From Pyrocephalus nanus (taxonomy: Eukaryota; Chordata; Aves; Passeriformes; Tyrannidae), in NCBI GenBank assembly GCA_038380795.1, contig CM076264.1, positions 8,558,001-8,622,000 of the forward strand: a stretch of DNA of 64,000 nucleotides. The letters are read 5' to 3'. Under the pieces are notes generated by a model. The model was not told the origin of the DNA. It made no database searches and saw only the letters and a list, made by a program, of their open reading frames with translations. The first letter of the stretch is position 1, and every line of letters starts with the position of its first letter. This document shows, piece after piece, positions 48,762 to 62,994 of the stretch. The translations under genes and the position numbers were made by a program.

Positions 48762-51700
48762 GTAAGTTGGTTCAGTTGTGGAACAGCCTCAGAGCTTGAG
48801 AAGGAGCTTATTTTGGACAAAACAAAACTGGAAGATGCACTCTCCAAGAGCTTGCCTGCTGCACAACCATCAAAAGATGCTCAATGCCCAGGGTGAGTGT
48901 GAAGTAGCCCCTGCAAAGCACATATGGGACCAATAAGGAATTCTTAGACCCAACAGTTTTGTTTGTGTGCTTCCAGTGTACTGTAGAATTTGCTTTTGGC
49001 TGGTGGAATAGTAACAGCACCAAGACTAAGTGAACAGGTGATCTTGGAATTTCTTGTGTAAAAACTAGGGAATTTCCACATTCCCTTCACCTTGTCACGG
49101 TCCTATAAAAAAAATGAATCTGGAAAAAATCTTAAGACTTTTTAGTCTTCTTAAATCCCCAGCATCCCCAAAGAAATGTTACAAAGCATGTTGGTGCCCC
49201 GTCTCATATGATAAAGTAACAGATAATTGTCTATGAATTGTTAATAGAAATGAGCTTAAACAAGGCTCTAGAAGTTTTGATTTCTTGCAATGCTAAAGTC
49301 ATATATTGAAGAAAACATTGCACAGTACCTGAGTAAACATTTTCTATGAAACAAGCATAAAGAATCATATTTTAATTGGAAAGTCTAACCCAGTAGGGGG
49401 TTTAGAAATGAAGTAGATTATAAAAACAAAGATTTGTTTGGACTGGATTGTTTGCAGAAGATTTAAAAAACAAAGATGTTAAAAAAAAGTGAATGTATTA
49501 ATATTATTTTACTTCTCTCTTGCATTCTCTGTAAATAGTCAGGAAAAAGCATCCTGTTAACACATACATTTGGTGTAATACAATTACTATATTAAAATTT
49601 ATGTTGTTGATTTAAGGATGTCTGCTCCAACTGCCAAAGCCTCCCACTTGAACCTTCTGTCCCTTTATGCTATTTAATGTGACATGATTATCTAAACCAA
49701 TTTTGAAATTCATGTATGGATATACAATGCATTTGAATGGCTTCTTTCTTATATAGACAATTTGCATGAGATGGCATTGATATAACTTAATTACAAGATG
49801 AATGTAGGCAAAATGCTAAACACAGGCATAACTGTCCAGTGCTGGAGAACTGCCAGCCACAAAGCCCATACTTCAGTGAAGCTTAGCACTCCAGTTTATA
49901 GCTTAGGCTTGACTCTTGCAGCAATGACATTTTCCTGTTTATCATATCGCTTTCAGTTCTTCCCATATGGATCTGTGGGCCCCACCAGACTAAGGGAGTA
50001 AATTCAGAAGAGATTCTCTAGATCTGTGTCTATAAAAGTAGAGGGTCATGACAAAACAGTGAAAAATAAACTTGTCGTCATGATACATACTGGCCATCTA
50101 AATAATGACTAACATTTTGTAGGCCAGAGACCTTTATTACTTTTACTATTTATTACTATTATTAGGTAATAATATAAATGCAGAAATAGGTAACTAAGCA
50201 TACAGGTCAGTAATCATACGACAGTATTTACCTTTATGGTAAATAAGCAGGTGCCTTATGTTTGGGGAGTGGGACTGAAATAAGCACGCAAGTGTTCTTG
50301 TGAAGGTACAAACAGTAAGTGATGGATTCATCAGCACCGATTCTGCACTGACAGTAACAGTCACAACCAAGATCAAAGTCTGAAGTCTGTTCAAACTTTG
50401 AAGTATTTCAGACTTAGGTTCTTTTATTTTCCAAGACCTGGCTATGAGGGAGAACTGGTGGCATATAGATGTAGGGGTACATGTATACATACACCAACAT
50501 ATAAATCTTATTAGAAAATGGTAATTAAAATGTCTAAGTAAAAGGAAGCATTTAATTTTGTCCATTATTATGTTCCACTGTATATGCTTCCCTCTTGCAT
50601 GTCATGCAGTGCAAGGAGTTCATGTATCACTAGTCAATAAGGTGAAATCTGTCTTGTGTTTGTATTAAGTTACACTGATCTGTCAAAAAACAAATATCAC
50701 ATGATAGAAAGAATATGCCACAGTAGAAAACCACAGGAAGACAGAAGTGAACAGCAGTGACTACAATTTGAACCTCATCGTAAATAACACTGGTAGGACT
50801 CTGTTCAAGAAATGAGTAGGATCCTTTTAACCATGGTCAGTCTTAAAACAGTAAGTTATATATGTTTTGAGCAATAATTGCATATTTCTCACTATCAGTG
50901 GGATAACACTTGTCTGCATAGAAAAAAAAAATTGAGTTTAAAAATAAATTTATGTTTTAAATGTAGGAAATACACTGACAAGCATCGAGTCAGTGTAACC
51001 TTAAATACTATGATCAACACTAGGAATACTGACCAGTAGTTTTGTTTACTTTTAACATTCAATAATGTGTTTATGTGCAATACTGTACTGCTTTTATCAA
51101 TGGATATATAGTAGATAGATATGAATATAAAAATGTGCATATCCTTATATATCTGGCACATTTGGAGAAACAGACAATTAAAATATAAGTAAATATATAA
51201 ACTATATCAGATTCTGTAGTGCTTTCTTTAAAAATTAAAAATCCTTTTCTTTTTCCTGCATTTATGAGTAAAATGCTATTCTTCTTTAAATCTCTAATTT
51301 TGAAAGGCTTTCTTTTAGTAACCTTTTAGAAAAATGCAGAATACATTGGCAAATTATACACAGAGATCCGGAGTCCTCTCTATTATTTCAAATGTAGATA
51401 ATGGTTTCTTAAGTACAATATGGTAAATGTGCTGACGTATTCCCGTTTTTAAAAATCAAATTGAATATGTATTGCAAATATAATTATTCAGTGTTCAGTA
51501 ATAACTAATGCATTTGAGTGTCTATCTTAATACATGAAAAAGTACAGGTTTTTCAGTTTGAGTCTAGTTTTTCTTTGAAATCTTGGCATCAAAATTATGG
51601 CACTAATTATACTAATTAGAAAGTAGAGTAAAACTGTTTAAATGTAACTAGCTGAAGTAAAGTACAATGAAACTGTGGAAACCAAGAAAAAAAGCTAATA

Positions 51701-54700
51701 GTTTCTATGCCCTGCTTTGTAAAAATTTCCATTCCAAATACATCTCGAGCAGATACGATCTATAAGGAAGTCCGCCTATAAAAAATTAGATGTTTCTATG
51801 ACAGCATTATTTTTATCAGCTGGGTTAACTGTACAGTGTTACTTTGGTAATGTTTTAAGAAATGGCATAAAAAACCAATGAGCGTTTTTTAGCACTAACA
51901 TTTAATAAGTGTGTTTTCTTCCTTATGCACAAAGTTCTTTGTCTAAAAACAGTGTCTGAACTGTGGAAATAAGGGAAAGTTTTAAAATTGGAGCATGTTT
52001 TCTTTGAAACTAAAAAATTAAGTTAACAAACATTAAAAAGAGATGGTGTTTTAAGTAAAGCCTACATCCATGGCAGAGCTATATTTGGGAAACAGAATGT
52101 GAGACACACAAGACTGATGCAGTCAGTCTTTCCAGTAGCAACACCATGGCACATTTAACAGTCTTCACTCTTCCTCTGGTGAGTGTAAATTATAAGAAGC
52201 CACAAGAAGTTTTATTAGTAGAGACAGAGATTACAGAAACATTGTGTCAACCTTGATTTTTAGGAGGAATCCTAGTATGATTTAGTTAGAGTTTTATTTA
52301 AATCATTCATCCTAGCTAGTTGACATAATTCTAGTGAACTACTAGTTTTGTTGTGGATTTGCAGTACTAGTTGTATGTTGTGCTGATTCATAAACTGCCC
52401 TGTCCTTACTTGCTTTTTGATTTGCTCCAGGTTCTTACATTGCACTAAGATTTTGTAGCCCTGATATTTGCTGCAACGCCATTCTCAACATCCAGGGTTG
52501 AGCACTATTGTCTCATTTGTCTCAGTTCTTCAGCACAAGCAAAAGACAGAAAGTAATGCTAAAGCTCAGATCTGTATCCTGAAGTGCAGCTCAATATAAT
52601 CAGAGAGATTGGTAGGCAGCATTTTCCCCCTAATGCTGAGGCAAGGAAAAGCCTGGGGCTGAGGAAGAACTGAGAGGTGCACAAAATGGGGATGGAAAAG
52701 GAAGAGAAGAGATTCACTATCTGAAATAGAATACAGAGAAAAAAATTGGACTGCATAGAGGGAGGATTCACAGGTAGGGAAAATATGCGGATGAAGATTA
52801 AACTTTAGGGGGGAAAAAATCAGAATTTGGAAGAAATAGAAAAAATAAAAAGAAGAGCAGAAATCTCAAAGTGCAGAAAGTTTTTTAGATAATGGTCTAA
52901 AACTCATCAGATCATCGAGAAAAAAGTCTTATATGCCCCCAAGAAAATGAAATACTGCAGAAGAGTATTTATCTTTCTTCTGGAGTGCGGGTTGTCTTCT
53001 GTAAGGCAGAATAGCAGAGAAGAAAAACAGAGGAATGCCTGCTCTAAGATACTCAACAAATATATGCCATCTACCCAACGAAACATGAGGAAGGGAAAAA
53101 AAAAGAGGCCCTGTTCAGCATTCAGATTTGTAAATGTTTAAGCATTTCTTCAACTTTCATGGGTTCTATATTTAAACATGCATTTTAATTGATCCCAGAA
53201 ATAATTTTAGTTTATATATAGTTCTTATAAGCCTGGGGCCTACCTGTCCTAGGTCTATTTGAAGATTTATCTATAGAAATCTTTTATGAAGAAAGGAGGG
53301 AGGATTTCATTTACAAAGGCCTAAATCCAAAAGCCTGTTCTAAAATTTGGCTTAATTATTGATGTTCAGTTACACAGGGATTTCCCACGCAACCTCCCAA
53401 TAGCATCAGATTACCTTGAAGTTGCAGTAACCACTGTAATCTGAACAGGTCCCTTGTAAAGAGCAGGAATATAGGTCTGGATAGGAAAAAAAATCTTTTA
53501 TGCATTGCACACTGCCAGGCTGGGGCCCCACTAAAACTATTCTTAAATGATGCAGGTAATGCCCTTTGCTACTTCTGATCCTTTCTCACTGATTTCTTCA
53601 AAGAAGAGAATCTTACAGGTTTTACTAGCATAGAAAGAATGGGATTTTCTTGGTAAAGTAAAATTATGTACAGCTGGATAGTTTCGGGCTGAGGCTGTAG
53701 TATTTGGGGAAAGTCTTTTAAAAATATTTGGGATTGCACTTCATTTATAGGCCTGGCAAGATTTCCAAAAGCATGAGAGGAAGAGTCCTCCACAGTATTC
53801 CTGACACAGATATTGGCTGCCTTTCTGAGGTTTTAAGTACCTCAGTATCTATGAAATTTAGCCTACAGTTCTTTTATCTCTTTGGTGGGGTCATTCTTAC
53901 ATCCATATGGCAAGGCACCTACAATTTAAAGGTGATATTTTCAGGTGATAGTCCTGGAAAGACTCTGAATATATATGGAAGATGAATTCTTCTGTTCTTT
54001 CTAGAACACTCCTAATAGGACACTGTGGGAAACGTTTCTTTATCATTACCCTTAAAATGAGCATAAACTTGGGCATTCAAAACCAACACTTACCCATCAT
54101 AAAACTTATATTTACCAACTTTCATCCAAAAAACCCAAAAAGTTTGTTCTATGTATTGTGTTTCGTATATAGGGATCAGTTAAGTCACCTCTGGGGCAAA
54201 ATTCAGCAGCTGTTTAATAGTGGCAGCAATGCTGCAGAACAGTTTTAGGACATAAAGAGTAGAAGAATAACTTATCTAATTGAAACTGTGAGGGGAATTT
54301 AAGCAGGCAGAATCAAATTACTCAAGCTGGAATTTGGCCATTCAAATATTGAAGCCTTTAAAGAAATGGTAATAACTGTTCACAGCTTTACGAATATATC
54401 TTCAAATCACAATTTTAATAAGAATAAAGAAGGGGAAAATACGTTTAGCAGCTTATGCTAGGGAAATATTGTATTAACTGTAGAGGACAAAAATGAAGGT
54501 AAATATTTAAATACGTCTGTTATCATGGGATAAGACTTTGATGTATCAATCCCATCTTCACCAAAGCCTCCTACTATAAAACTCCCACATTGAAGTAGGT
54601 TTCTGTTTTGCTTTTGCTATGATAAATAGCTATCACAAAAAAAAAGGAAATTTGGAATAAAACATGGATAATAAGAGATGTGATTTAAGAAAATAACTTT

Positions 54701-57449
54701 AGGCAGTGGTTTGCATTACAAAAAGGTAGAAAAGATGGAGCAGAGCAGTGATTTGTTTTGCATAAACACTTTAAAAATATTTTCTTTGTGATACATGGCT
54801 TGTATACTTGCTATTCCATTGTGTTAGTGATTGCTAGCTGGTGTGGTTATTCCTTAAGATCAAGAAAACTGGGAGAGTTAAAAAGGGGGCCTCTAATTAT
54901 ATCAGAAGATAATTGCAGTGACTATTAAGTAGAACTCATTTACACTGATAATTTCTAGACAACCTAGTCTTCTTCAAAGTTTCACTCCGAAGGGGTATCT
55001 AGCTGAATTTATGCACACTGCCATGTTACCAACAGTAATCAGAATTTCAGCAAGACTCTTGATTTATTCTGTTTCATTAAAAAGAAAAAAATCCAAGTAC
55101 TTAAAATGCGAATAGCAGTCTGTCCCAGGTTGGATGGTTAGCTGAAAGATTGCACAAGAATCTGCAAGCTGACACAAAAGTCTCCACAGGCAGTGCTGGT
55201 GCTCAGAGCTTCCTCTGCTAGTGGGTGTGACACCCTTTTTACCAAACTTGTCCCTGATAGTGTCAAGCAATGTAAGTCTGTGGAATCCTCCTAGAAATAC
55301 AAGGTTATGCAAACTAGTGTGAATATCTTCCACACGGTGCAGTGCAGAGTGTTCCTGTGCAACAGCTACTGGTTTGTCTTGAGAGCATCAGTGTTCTATT
55401 AGTGCAGTGCTTTGTCTCAGCTTATTATGGCTGTGCTGATGAGTTTTATTGCCATTGCTTTGGTCACAATGGGTTTCGAGATTGCTGCCTGGTGCTCCAA
55501 AACACACTGTAGACAGACATCAAATTTATCTTAGGCTTAGCTACAATTAAAAAACAATAACAAAAAAAAAAAAGCACAAAAGGAAGCCTACAGTGCAGAG
55601 GGACAGTAAAACATTTCTGTTTGAGATTCAAAACAGCCAGCACACTGAGCAAGGTTGGCTGCAGGATATAAAACTTATATGCTTTTTACACATTAGCTGA
55701 GCAGTTAAGGACCAGAGTGCTGTTCCCTCCTCATGACAAAAATTTCAAATCTCATCTTTCCAGAGTCTGCCCAAGGCAAGTCTACCTGTTCCTGTTGAAT
55801 CTGGGGCTACTTACTGTGCAAGGTTTGTGGAGAACAGAGAAAAGGGCACACCCGTATTTGACATTGCAGTCATGTGGTGAGTATGGGTTTCTCCCTTGGG
55901 CCAATCTGCCCTTTATATCCTTCTGCCAGGTGAGAGTTGCATGCATTCCTCTATATAATCATTCTTACACTGTTTTTCAGTCTGAAATGAAAGCAAATGA
56001 GAGTGGAGACACTCAGGACAGTAAGAAAATATGGAAGGCTCAATGTCAGTAGCTTTTTCAGTCTCGTTCCCCTTTTATCATCAGACTGCAATTATGTACC
56101 TCTCTAAATGTATTTGTGTGCCTCCCACATTCCCCAGTAACTTTGGATAATTTCTGCATGGTTCATTGCAACCAGATTTGTGGAAGGTGGAGGTCTCAGA
56201 AATAATTACATGGGTTCGAGTTTTGTATCCACAGACAACCTATAGAAGGAAACTGTAACCAGTCCTACATGAATGCAGTATTGGAAACCAAAGAATCCTC
56301 CCTGAGAGGTCTCCTATAAACACCTTTGTGTCAGGAAAGTCTTTAATGAAGATTTCATTTTCTGTCTCACTAGACTAGATAACCAATAAGCCACCCCAAA
56401 ACATGTTAAACTTAGAGACCTTTGTTCTATTGGTCACTAAACCTTCTAATATTTTTCTTAATATGGCTTAATCACCCACAATTGTTGTAACAAGCCTCCC
56501 AAAAGGCAATAATGATATGCTATGACAAATTTTATACATTAGGATACATGTCCTTTTGGCTTTATAAAGGCTCCTTGTGATGGTTTTGACAAGCTTCCCC
56601 AAGGCAACTGAGGCTTCTTTACATAGTTGATTAGCTGAAAAGGGAAATGGGCTTTCAGGTACTTAAAAAAGATTAGTATTTTTTCAGTTCACTGTTCATG
56701 GGAAAAAATGACTATAGAATAATTCAGGGCCAAATTTGGCTTTAATCAGAAAAATGTATTTTGGGGAAAAATGGAAATATTTATAGCTGATTGCATAGAT
56801 TGATAGATGACTCTTCATGGAACAGAATGTAGCTCAAACAAGACAACTGCTGTTCTTAGTTTTAAAACAGAAGTAGCTTGTCCTCTTTGTGCCAGATCTT
56901 CACACTTTCTTCTCTAAGATCACTGTTTGCAACGTTTATATCAGAGAACATTTATAATAAGCTAAGAGCATTTATAATAGGATAACCTAGGACAGGATAA
57001 TGAGTGTTTCTCAGTCACTCAGGGAGAAAGCAGTAGAAAGACCTGACTTCTTGTCACGAGCTATACTGCCTCATCTACAGCTCAGCCATTAGCAAAGGCC
57101 TCTGCTTTAACATATTAGCATAACCTTTCCTTGTACTGTAGGTCAGAGAAAACTCCCATTTAAAATCTCCCTCATTTGTCAAGACAATTTCTCTTTTGAC
57201 ATCATCCAGGAGGTAGTGGCTCTTATTGCCGTATCTTTACTATTTTTGCTGGAAACAAATTATGGGAGCAGGATCCGTGGTCTTCCACGTAATTACTCGC
57301 CTTCTGCCTTGCTACCAATCTTGATTTTTTGAGTGTATCATTTAAAATGAACCACTAGCTTTTCCATCAGTGGCAATCATTACAACATATCAGACAGCAC
57401 TAATAAAACAATAATGTTTTTATACTCCTTCCTATCTCTCTTGCAAGCT

Positions 57450-57450
<1 letters not shown>

Positions 57451-57509
<59 letters not shown>
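57451..57509. repeat. (CTAT)n tetranucleotide microsatellite
   Basis: About 14 to 15 perfect CTAT units without interruption, followed by degenerate 'aatcatctacct'. The length and purity predict length variation between individuals. Confidence 0.97.
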
Positions 57510-58566
57510 ATCATCTACCTCCTTAATTAGTGTTGTTTGTTAATGCTTTAGAGCCTCAGAGGTAATCTGACAGCAATACTGATTAATATCAGCTGTTGCT
57601 GATAATCAGTGTTCTGAAAGTTCATGCAGATTTGTTCCAAGCAAGGTTTATTGCATCTAGTAACAAGCATGAGATTCTTGAGTGAACTAGTAGAAACCAT
57701 AATGGAAAAAATACATTCCACTGAACATGTATATATGAGGTTTATGAAAATATTCTGTAGATATTAGCAGACCATATGTTAATATTCACTATCAGTTAAA
57801 AAAAAAAAAAAAGAAATGTATGCACTAAGTAACTGGCAATTCTTTAACATCTGGGGATTTTCCATTTATGCCATAATTAAAATGGCTTCAATAAATTCTG
57901 ACTTTTGTTTATTAGGTAAATTGTAAGCCAATCCTCTTCCTTTCCTTCAGGCATTCTTCTGTTACATTTTGTTAAAGAGTTATTGTGTTAAAAAAAACCC
58001 CAAAATTTAGAGAACTTACAAGTTAAATTGTTGTTCTAAGAAGCATCTCCAACTTATATGCCTTATATTTTTAACTACATTTAGAACATGAATGGGCTGC
58101 ATTTGTATTATACTTAGTTTAGTTCTTTCTGATAAAATCAGCACTTACTAACAAACATGTGAGGGAAAATCTGTAAAGCTGGTCACACAAAGGATTTTTA
58201 TCTCTGTCTCTACCAAATAGCTAAGTCAAGCCTAGTTAAAAAAATGAATACATGCAACTTATAACATAGACTAACACAGCCATTGGCATTCAGTGGGACT
58301 GTCATGCATCACAGACTATATAAAATTACAGAAATTTATCTATTGAGATCCCTGCCTTTCAGTTATATGTATTTGCATTTCAACCAAGCTTTCTATCAAA
58401 ATAAAACTTTCACTAGCTTGCTATAGATCACTGCCTAAAATAAAAAAGGTCCTGATGTTCATTTTTTCACAACGGCAACTTCACACAACTTAGTTTTAAG
58501 AATTAATACAGCTAAAAGTCCCTCTTAATTCAGTAAGTGAAAATATCTACGTACAGTTTGTTTCAG

Positions 58567-58618
58567 TCCCAAATGTAATAGTCTTTTAAGCACATCTGCA
58601 CTACCATCTACTGGAAAG
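58567..58618 (+). other. Small exon-like segment
   Basis: GTTTGTTTCAG (ending 58566) is followed after 52 bases by GGAAAG and GTGAGT (58619-58624), a near-ideal donor. One frame is open across the segment; another contains a stop after three codons. There is no protein similarity I can name. Splice-like pairs at this spacing occur by chance in a window this long. Confidence 0.2.
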
Positions 58619-59220
58619 GTGAGTAACTATGTATCGGCAATCACTGTTTCTATCTGCTTCTGCAGTCAGAGTAAAAATAATTAAAAAAATAACCCCTTAC
58701 ATTTCTCTCACAAAAAATTGCATCTTTGTGTGCACTTTAAGTCATACTGACATTAGAAATCTCTCATTGCTAATCTTTTTCAGAGATCAGGTTGAACTAA
58801 GGCTGGATAGTTTCCATCAGGATATATTTCAGCCAAAAGTGAGATATTTTTATCATTTTCTTTTGATAAGGTATTACACATCAGTAGTTCTCTTTCAGCT
58901 TCCAAGATAAACAGAGGGAGGAGAGAGAGTGTCTGTGTGTCTCTGTGTGTACAATTACAGTTCTCAGACAAATAAGGGAGCCAGAAAAACCAGCAGAGGC
59001 AGGTACTGTGTATGTTATTCTATATCCTTTTGCACTCCAGGTACCAGCTCTGTTTTCTTACAATTCTGTTGTGTCTTTCTAGGATATCTTGAAACAGCTG
59101 TGCTAAGACTGGTGAATGGTACTCTTGTTTAGCAAGGTGAAGAAACACCTTCTGAAGGGAGATTAGATTACGCTTTTTTATACACACCTTACAGCTTGCA
59201 TTCTTTGCTAAGCAGCTGTG

Positions 59221-59236
59221 CACACACACACACACA
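59221..59236. repeat. (CA)n microsatellite
   Basis: Eight CA units, short and perfect. The flanking open frames that contain it are repeat translations. Confidence 0.9.
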
Positions 59237-60059
59237 AATACAAATGCAAACACGATGAGAGTTTTGCAAATAATAAACCTGGACACCATCAAGGGAACAG
59301 GAAAGCTATCTCTAGCTGCCTGACACGTTATCAGCCTCTTAGACAATTGCATCATTTCAGCAACTGGCCCCACATACACACATGGTTACCTGCTTCTTGG
59401 CAATTAAATCGTATTTCATGCTAATTACAGACTTTACCATATTTGCTCTTAAAACCAGGACGATGCAGGGAGAGATGTGCAGGAGTGTAAGATGAGTGTA
59501 CAGAAATGAAAAGCAGAGGATGGCAGCAGTGTTATTAGTTTCTGGATATCAGGAAATGGCTGTTCTCTGTACTTCTATTTAAAACTGTATTTAGAATACT
59601 GCATAGGAATTAGTTTAAAGAAGGTCATTGTGTTGTTCTTAGGCACATCAAGGACAGATGAAATAATAATAATTTGTTCAAATAATGTCTAGATGAGGAA
59701 CTATTAATAATGCATACTGTTATTAATAGACATTATTTCAGCACATTTATAGAAATGAGAATGGTTGCAAAGAAAACTTTAAAAATATATTTGACACATT
59801 AGACCGAGCCTGCAATAACTGGGATACAGTTTACATTTGTCCTTTTGCCTTCTGCCATTAAGTGAAAGAAGGAAACCTGCCTCTCATTAGAGAGCTTTAC
59901 AAGACCCATTGTGAGTCTAGCAGCTCATTTTGAGGCTCTAAAAGCAGGATAACTTATTTCCAAAGACCCAGCATGCAGTGTCCAGGATGCACACTGAATG
60001 CCTTCAACAAAGGTACCTAATGACATCAGAACACATAATGAATACTCTCCCTCAGTCTC

Positions 60060-60078
60060 AAAAAAAAAAAAAAAAAAA
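60060..60078 (+). repeat. Poly(A) run
   Basis: Nineteen A residues following 'ctccctcagtctc'. It could be the tail of an old retroposed sequence, but I recognise no upstream body. Confidence 0.8.
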
Positions 60079-61159
60079 GGACACTTGAAGGGAAAAATGA
60101 AATAAGATAAGCAAACACACTCCTAACTTTCACACACTTACACAGTTTGAGTAATCCTTGCTGGATTTTCACCTGTTCTGCAGTGCCCTACCACACAGGG
60201 ACAGAACATCACAGTGATTAATATACTTTACTGTTTCATAGCCTTTCTTCAGCTTTAAACCTGATATTTTCATGCTTGCATTCAGACTTCACTGGTATGG
60301 GTTCTTTCTGTCCCTAACCTGAGATCTGAGAACCTTCTCTGATGCCAAAGAAAATGCAGATGGCCATTCAGCCTCTTTACTCCTTTTTCTCAGCTGTGAC
60401 TTCTACTCCACCTTTTCAGAAAGTGTCCTTCATGCTTTCCTTTCTCCTAAATGGATTTTACCATTCTCACTTCAGTGGCTGCTTTCTGATACAGTTCTAT
60501 CAGAAATGTACATATGCATATACAGTATGTTCTATCCTTGTTGAGTATATTTAAAATTAACTTCTCTGTAATTTTTAATTTTGTAAGCTGTTTTTTTTCA
60601 AATCATCTTACTTGATTGGCTTTCTTTGTTCCCATGCTATTCATTCATCTTAGGAAATGTTGTAACATAATCTTTACTTACACTTGTTAAAATTCAGCTT
60701 TAACTTTCACCAGTTTTTATCATAAATATCCTATATTCCCTAAGGTTGCAGATACCAGATTTACTGGCAACAGAATTCACAGATGTAATACTGTTCCAAC
60801 TGATAAATATCTCTAATATTGTCATTTTTCTTTGACTGTATTATCTGTGCAGGATATGACTTAAAAGTGTGAATTTTCTTCCCTGATGTGATCTATAAAA
60901 ATGATATCTCTTTCAAATACTCAAGACTCAACTCTGCCCTAAGGCCTACACAATTCTAGCTGTTAATCATGTTGAGGGAAGTGATGGGCTGGAACAGTAA
61001 TTGCCTTCCTTATTTCTCTTTTCTAATTAAACTCTCCATTACCCTCTCTCTAAGTGAAAAAAAAAATCCCAACAACATATAATTAATAGTTATATCAGTT
61101 CTTTCCTTTATTTACTTCAACACTGGAGCTGTATTTCTTACCTATCATCTATTGCACCT

Positions 61160-61230
61160 TTTGAGACCATAAGCCTGCTGGAGACCAAGGTCTGCTTTCC
61201 CTTCCTAGTTTGTACAGCACAACCATTCTC
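61160..61230 (+). repeat. Possible ancient amniote interspersed-repeat relic
   Basis: 'gagaccataagcctgctgga', 'gaccaaggtctgctttccct' and 'agtttgtacagcacaa' follow the order of a module frequent in turtle, crocodilian and bird genomes (approximately 'gattgtaagctctttggggc', then 'agggactgtct', then 'gtttgtacagcacctagcac'). I do not know its exact family name with certainty. Its age would explain the high divergence. Confidence 0.35.
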
Positions 61231-62663
61231 TAAACCTGAGGGAGGACGTGGAATACTGATGTCAGATAAAGGCAATATCTTTCCACTAGCTCTCTGCTGT
61301 CAATTAGGCTGAGAACTACTCTACTTTTTCCCTTAATTTAATGTTATGATAGAGGAAGAGGGAAGATTAGAGAAGAGAGGGGGAAGAACCTATCATTTTT
61401 ATATCAGTCTGAAATGCATGTCTAGTCATACTTGGGGTGGTTGTATCTGTTTAATCTGAATCATTTGACAAGACAAATTGTTTGGCTGATGTGCACAGGG
61501 GTTTGTAGAGGAATAAACTGAACTGCTGTCTGAGAATGGGATTAATTTCTCTGGGAAATTCCAATATATATGTAAATATCAACATACTCATTTCCACCAT
61601 GTAAAGAGAAACATGTGTATAGAAACATGCAGTTTTCCAATCTTCTGACAGCAATTTGGGGCTTTCCTTCAAACTGTTCACAGATTTTTGACACTAACTT
61701 CCAGATCCATATATATATTTATCAAATGTAGTTTTAGCCTAATTTGGGAAGGTGTAAATGTAGCAATGCAAGAACCAGTAAAACTCTATCGTGTTCAAAA
61801 CATTTCTTCCTTCAGGTGTATATAAAGTACACCACCACAACAACCAGCATGTTCCACCCACAAAAAAGAAATACCTCAAACAACAACCCTCCCCAACTTA
61901 AAGTTTGATAAATTCTAAAATGTGATTATACTCTCTAGTTGAGCAGGGGACCCAGCAGGAGAAACAGTAGCAAAACAACACCTGACACCCACTCCTGGGC
62001 TGCTGCTGCTGAATTCATGAATACTGCAGAAACATTTTAGCTTGATAAATAGGAGAGAGAAAAAATCAAATAAAAGCACTGAGTAGGAAAAACAGTTCTG
62101 TAAGCCATTCGCAGTGGGTGGAGAAAAATACAGAGAAAGTGAAGAGAGGTCTTTTTAGACTAGAGAATGTTTGAGATTGGAATGGCATGATTTCGCTCTC
62201 TCATTATTGAAATTCTTTTTTTTTTCTTTTTTTTTTCCCTTTTTAAAATAACACACTTATACAGTTATTTTTTTGAGCCAGGCAAGTGAAAAATGGGGGA
62301 AGCTGTTCTTCAGATTACCTGTTTCTGTTGTTAGTTGTTCATGTGTCAGGTGTGAGTGAATGGATCCAAGAGTGAAGAGTGCCATCATCAGGGCAACTGC
62401 CAAAGGGATGCAGTTTTACGTGATTGCTTACTCCTTCCTTTCCCAACTTCAAGGTTTACTTGTGAAAACACTTTCCAAAATTCTTTTATCTAGTTTTACC
62501 TGAGCAGTCAGACAAAGCTGATTGAGCAAGTTAACTACAGGAGATGGAGATTTCTCTGAAACCATGTGGGTTTTTGGGGTTTCACATTTTTCTGCTTGTG
62601 GTCTATGTTGTCTTTTGGCTCTTTCACACAATGGTAACTAAATCCTGGTTCTTTTCTTCTTTT

Positions 62664-62994
62664 TTCTCTTCTCTTCTCTTCTCTTCTCTTCTCTTCTCTT
62701 CTCTTCTCTTCTCTTCTCTTCTCTTCTCTTCTCTTCTCTTCTCTTCTCTTCTCTTCTTCTCTTCTCTTCTCTTCTCTTCTCTTCTCTTCTCTTCTCTTCT
62801 CTTCTCTTCTCTTCTCTTCTCTTCTCTTCTCTTCTCTTCTCTTCTCTTCTCTTCTCTTCTCTTCTCTTCTCTTCTCTTCTCTTCTCTTCTCTTCTCTTCT
62901 CTTCTCTTCTCTTCTCTTCTCTTCTCTTCTCTTCTCTTCTCTTCTCTTCTCTTCTCTTCTCTTCTCTTCTCTTCTCTTCTCTTCTCTTCTCTTC
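62664..62994. repeat. (TTCTC)n pentanucleotide satellite, block 1
   Basis: About 66 copies of a TTCTC unit with no substitutions seen and a single register change at about 62756, where one unit is cut to three bases. One strand is pure pyrimidine and the other pure purine. The 5-base unit has no stop in any of the frames used, which creates long false open frames on both strands (62544-63392 plus, with an L/F/S repeat; 62624-63301 minus, with an R/E/K repeat). Neither is a gene. Confidence 0.98.

Larger units (their letters stand above)
43361..57440. other. Long non-coding stretch, no gene seen
   Basis: Chance-length open frames only (up to 123 codons). Contents include the direct repeat pair at 44737-44950, a possible third diverged copy near 46100, a cluster of short hairpins at 46620-46762, a GC-richer segment at 46860-47050, a short (TA)n tract near 48107-48126, a purine-rich stretch at about 48447-48495, and an exon-like segment at 48612-48761. 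Confidence 0.5.
57510..62650. other. Non-coding stretch, no gene seen
   Basis: A+T-rich sequence with chance open frames. It holds a 52-base exon-like segment at 58567-58618, a (TG)-rich run near 58928-58952, a (CA)n run at 59221-59236, an A run at 60060-60078 and a possible ancient repeat relic at 61160-61230. The T-rich block at 62218-62245 lies shortly before the satellite. Confidence 0.5.

Noticed and set aside
55717..56052. 111-codon plus-strand frame with a splice-like TTTTTCAG at 55980
   Set aside because: No domain or homology is recognised, the donor at about 56020 is weak, and the length is at chance level for this window.
56205..56235. 'gggttcgagttttg' as a Pol III B box
   Set aside because: It lacks the rest of the B-box consensus and has no A box upstream at suitable spacing.
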